Assembly: GCA_025361565.1 (NCBI GenBank)
Contig: JANYKN010000081.1
Coordinates: forward strand, 1-64,000
Reading direction: 5' to 3'
Source of the DNA: Bacteroidota bacterium
GTDB taxonomy: Bacteria > Bacteroidota > Bacteroidia > Bacteroidales > NBLH01
Length of the DNA stretch: 64,000 nt
In this document: positions 62,890 through 64,000 of the stretch, piece by piece
Layout: the number at the start of each line of letters is the position of its first letter
How positions within the stretch are numbered: position 1 is the stretch's first letter
The notes under the pieces: generated by a model
Database searches by the model: none
The model's input: the letters and a program-made list of their open reading frames with translations, nothing else
Told to the model about the DNA's origin: nothing
Made by a program: the position numbers and the translations under genes

Positions 62890-64000
62890 ATGAAAACTAT
62901 TATTTTTCGAATTCTAATTTCTTCATGCTTATTATTAACTGCAATTAATATTTCTGCTCAAAGCGCTAAAAAATACTATAAAACAGCAAAAGAATTCAGT
63001 AAATCAGGCAGTTTTGACGAAGCAATTGAAAATTACACAAAAGCAATTGACCTTGATCCACAATTTACAAAAGCATACATTGAAAGAGCTTCGGTTTATG
63101 AAGAACTTGGTCATCTAACAGAAGCAGCGGAGGATTACAAAACATTGTCAGATCTTTTACCCACGGAATATATTTGGCTATATAAAACTGCCTCAATCAA
63201 TTATATGCTTAATAAATATATTGTAGCTATCACTTTTTTAAATTCAGCATCCGAACTTGAAGAAAAGGATTCCAAAATATTGGAACTTAAAATGCGATGC
63301 GATATTGCATTGAGTAATTTTAAATCAGCATTAACTGATTGCGATGGAGCCATTCAATTAAACCCATCAGCTGAAAATTATTATTACCATGGTATCATTC
63401 AAAAAAAACTTGAGAACTATCTACTTTCAGAAGCTGATTTTAATGCATCCTTAAAAGTAGATCCGAATTATATTAACTCTTATATTGGTTTGGGGGTTGT
63501 AAAATTAAAGCAGAATAAAACAGAAGATGCCTTATTATCAGTCAATAAGGCAATTCAAATAGATAATAAAAATAAGGAAGCATTAATGCTCCGAAGCCAA
63601 ATCTATAAGAAAAAATCAGAAATTCCATCAGCGATAAATGATTTATCAACTCTAGTCCAGTTTTATCCTGATGATGAAGAAATTCTTTATCAGCGTGGAA
63701 TGACTTATTATGACAATAATCAATTCCAGAATGCTTTGGCAGACTTTAGTAAAGTTTTATTAAAGAATGAGAAAAACAAATCTGCACTTTACAAACGTGG
63801 AAATACTTATGAAAAGCTTGGAAAAAATGATGAAGCTTTAAAAGATTACGAAAAACTTTTGAGTATAAAAATTGCCGGCGATGATTCAACTCAAATTTAT
63901 AAAATAGCAGCAGAAAAATTGTATGAATTAAATAGAGAGAATGATTCTCCAATTATTTCTATTGTTTCTGAAAAGCTTCTTGCAGATAAATCAATTGGAG
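62890..64000 (+). CDS. Secreted TPR-repeat protein (3' end outside window)
   Basis: The frame runs from the ATG at 62890 to the window edge without a stop, giving 370 residues. That start is preferred because it begins the signal peptide directly (MKTIIFRILISSCLLLTAIN, cleavage near ISAQ); an in-frame ATG at 62842 would add 16 polar residues in front. At least eight tetratricopeptide repeats follow, with the usual spacing (for example GSFDEAIENYTKAIDLDPQF and NQFQNALADFSKVLLKNEKN). TPR proteins scaffold complexes; in this phylum, secreted ones often work in the periplasm or at the outer membrane. Any C-terminal domain is not visible. Confidence 0.85.
   Translation, partial: MKTIIFRILISSCLLLTAINISAQSAKKYYKTAKEFSKSGSFDEAIENYTKAIDLDPQFTKAYIERASVYEELGHLTEAAEDYKTLSDLLPTEYIWLYKTASINYMLNKYIVAITFLNSASELEEKDSKILELKMRCDIALSNFKSALTDCDGAIQLNPSAENYYYHGIIQKKLENYLLSEADFNASLKVDPNYINSYIGLGVVKLKQNKTEDALLSVNKAIQIDNKNKEALMLRSQIYKKKSEIPSAINDLSTLVQFYPDDEEILYQRGMTYYDNNQFQNALADFSKVLLKNEKNKSALYKRGNTYEKLGKNDEALKDYEKLLSIKIAGDDSTQIYKIAAEKLYELNRENDSPIISIVSEKLLADKSIG

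Overview
The window looks like chromosomal DNA of an AT-rich member of the Bacteroidota, probably a free-living one. The signs are: a short primary sigma factor without region 1.1, starting MRQLKITK; promoter motifs of the TAnnTTTG type; the type IX secretion protein PorQ; a Porin_10-like outer-membrane protein; a DUF6261-like protein; zinc-free L36 and S14; and an EF-G2-type paralogue. No plasmid, prophage or CRISPR-Cas genes are visible.

Layout. (1) 1-6.4 kb is an eroded accessory zone. It holds the 3' part of an IS110-type transposase, a secreted-protein remnant cut off beside it, a small secreted protein, a PAS histidine kinase, a 239-bp element with perfect 19-bp terminal inverted repeats (MITE-like), a DUF6261-like gene, a striking tandem array of 18-bp palindromes at 42-bp spacing (5338-5691), and a broken DUF4118 membrane-sensor fragment. 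(2) 6.4-29.3 kb is a two-component signalling island. Plus-strand genes (REC-PAS7-kinase, CheY-like, REC-GAF-PAS10 without kinase, 7TM-PAS6-GAF-kinase, CheY-like) converge at 21.1 kb on a minus-strand run (degenerate REC; REC-PAS-kinase; REC-PAS4-kinase-REC; frameshifted REC-kinase; REC; REC-PAS-LuxR). Composite palindromic repeats fill most of the gaps between the plus-strand genes and the convergence point. The only DNA-binding output in the island is the LuxR-type regulator. (3) 29.6-35.5 kb holds tRNA-Pro and tRNA-Ser, the primary sigma factor, an SPFH-GYF protein with a zinc-ribbon membrane partner, and a porin. (4) 35.8-53.5 kb is one fused str-S10-spc-alpha ribosomal operon on the minus strand, from rpsL to rplQ, containing fusA, secY, map, infA, rpmJ and rpoA but no tuf. 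(5) 54.1-64 kb holds a divergent EF-G paralogue whose catalytic histidine is replaced by alanine, an EamA transporter with porQ, a saccharopine-dehydrogenase-like enzyme, an NtrC-type regulator without a DNA-binding domain followed by an aspartase, and a partial secreted TPR protein.

How it fits together. The signalling island looks like a multi-sensor phosphorelay built by duplication: two phytochrome-type kinases are each followed by an Rcp1/CheY-like receiver, and two REC-headed kinases are close paralogues. The housekeeping half is orthodox in content. The observations most worth following are the 42-bp palindrome array, the composite repeats, the kinase-less 10-PAS protein, the A8 frameshift in a kinase, the pseudo-receiver, the GTPase-defective EF-G paralogue, and the sigma-54 activator that lacks an HTH. 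All family calls come from reading motifs by eye; no database search was run.
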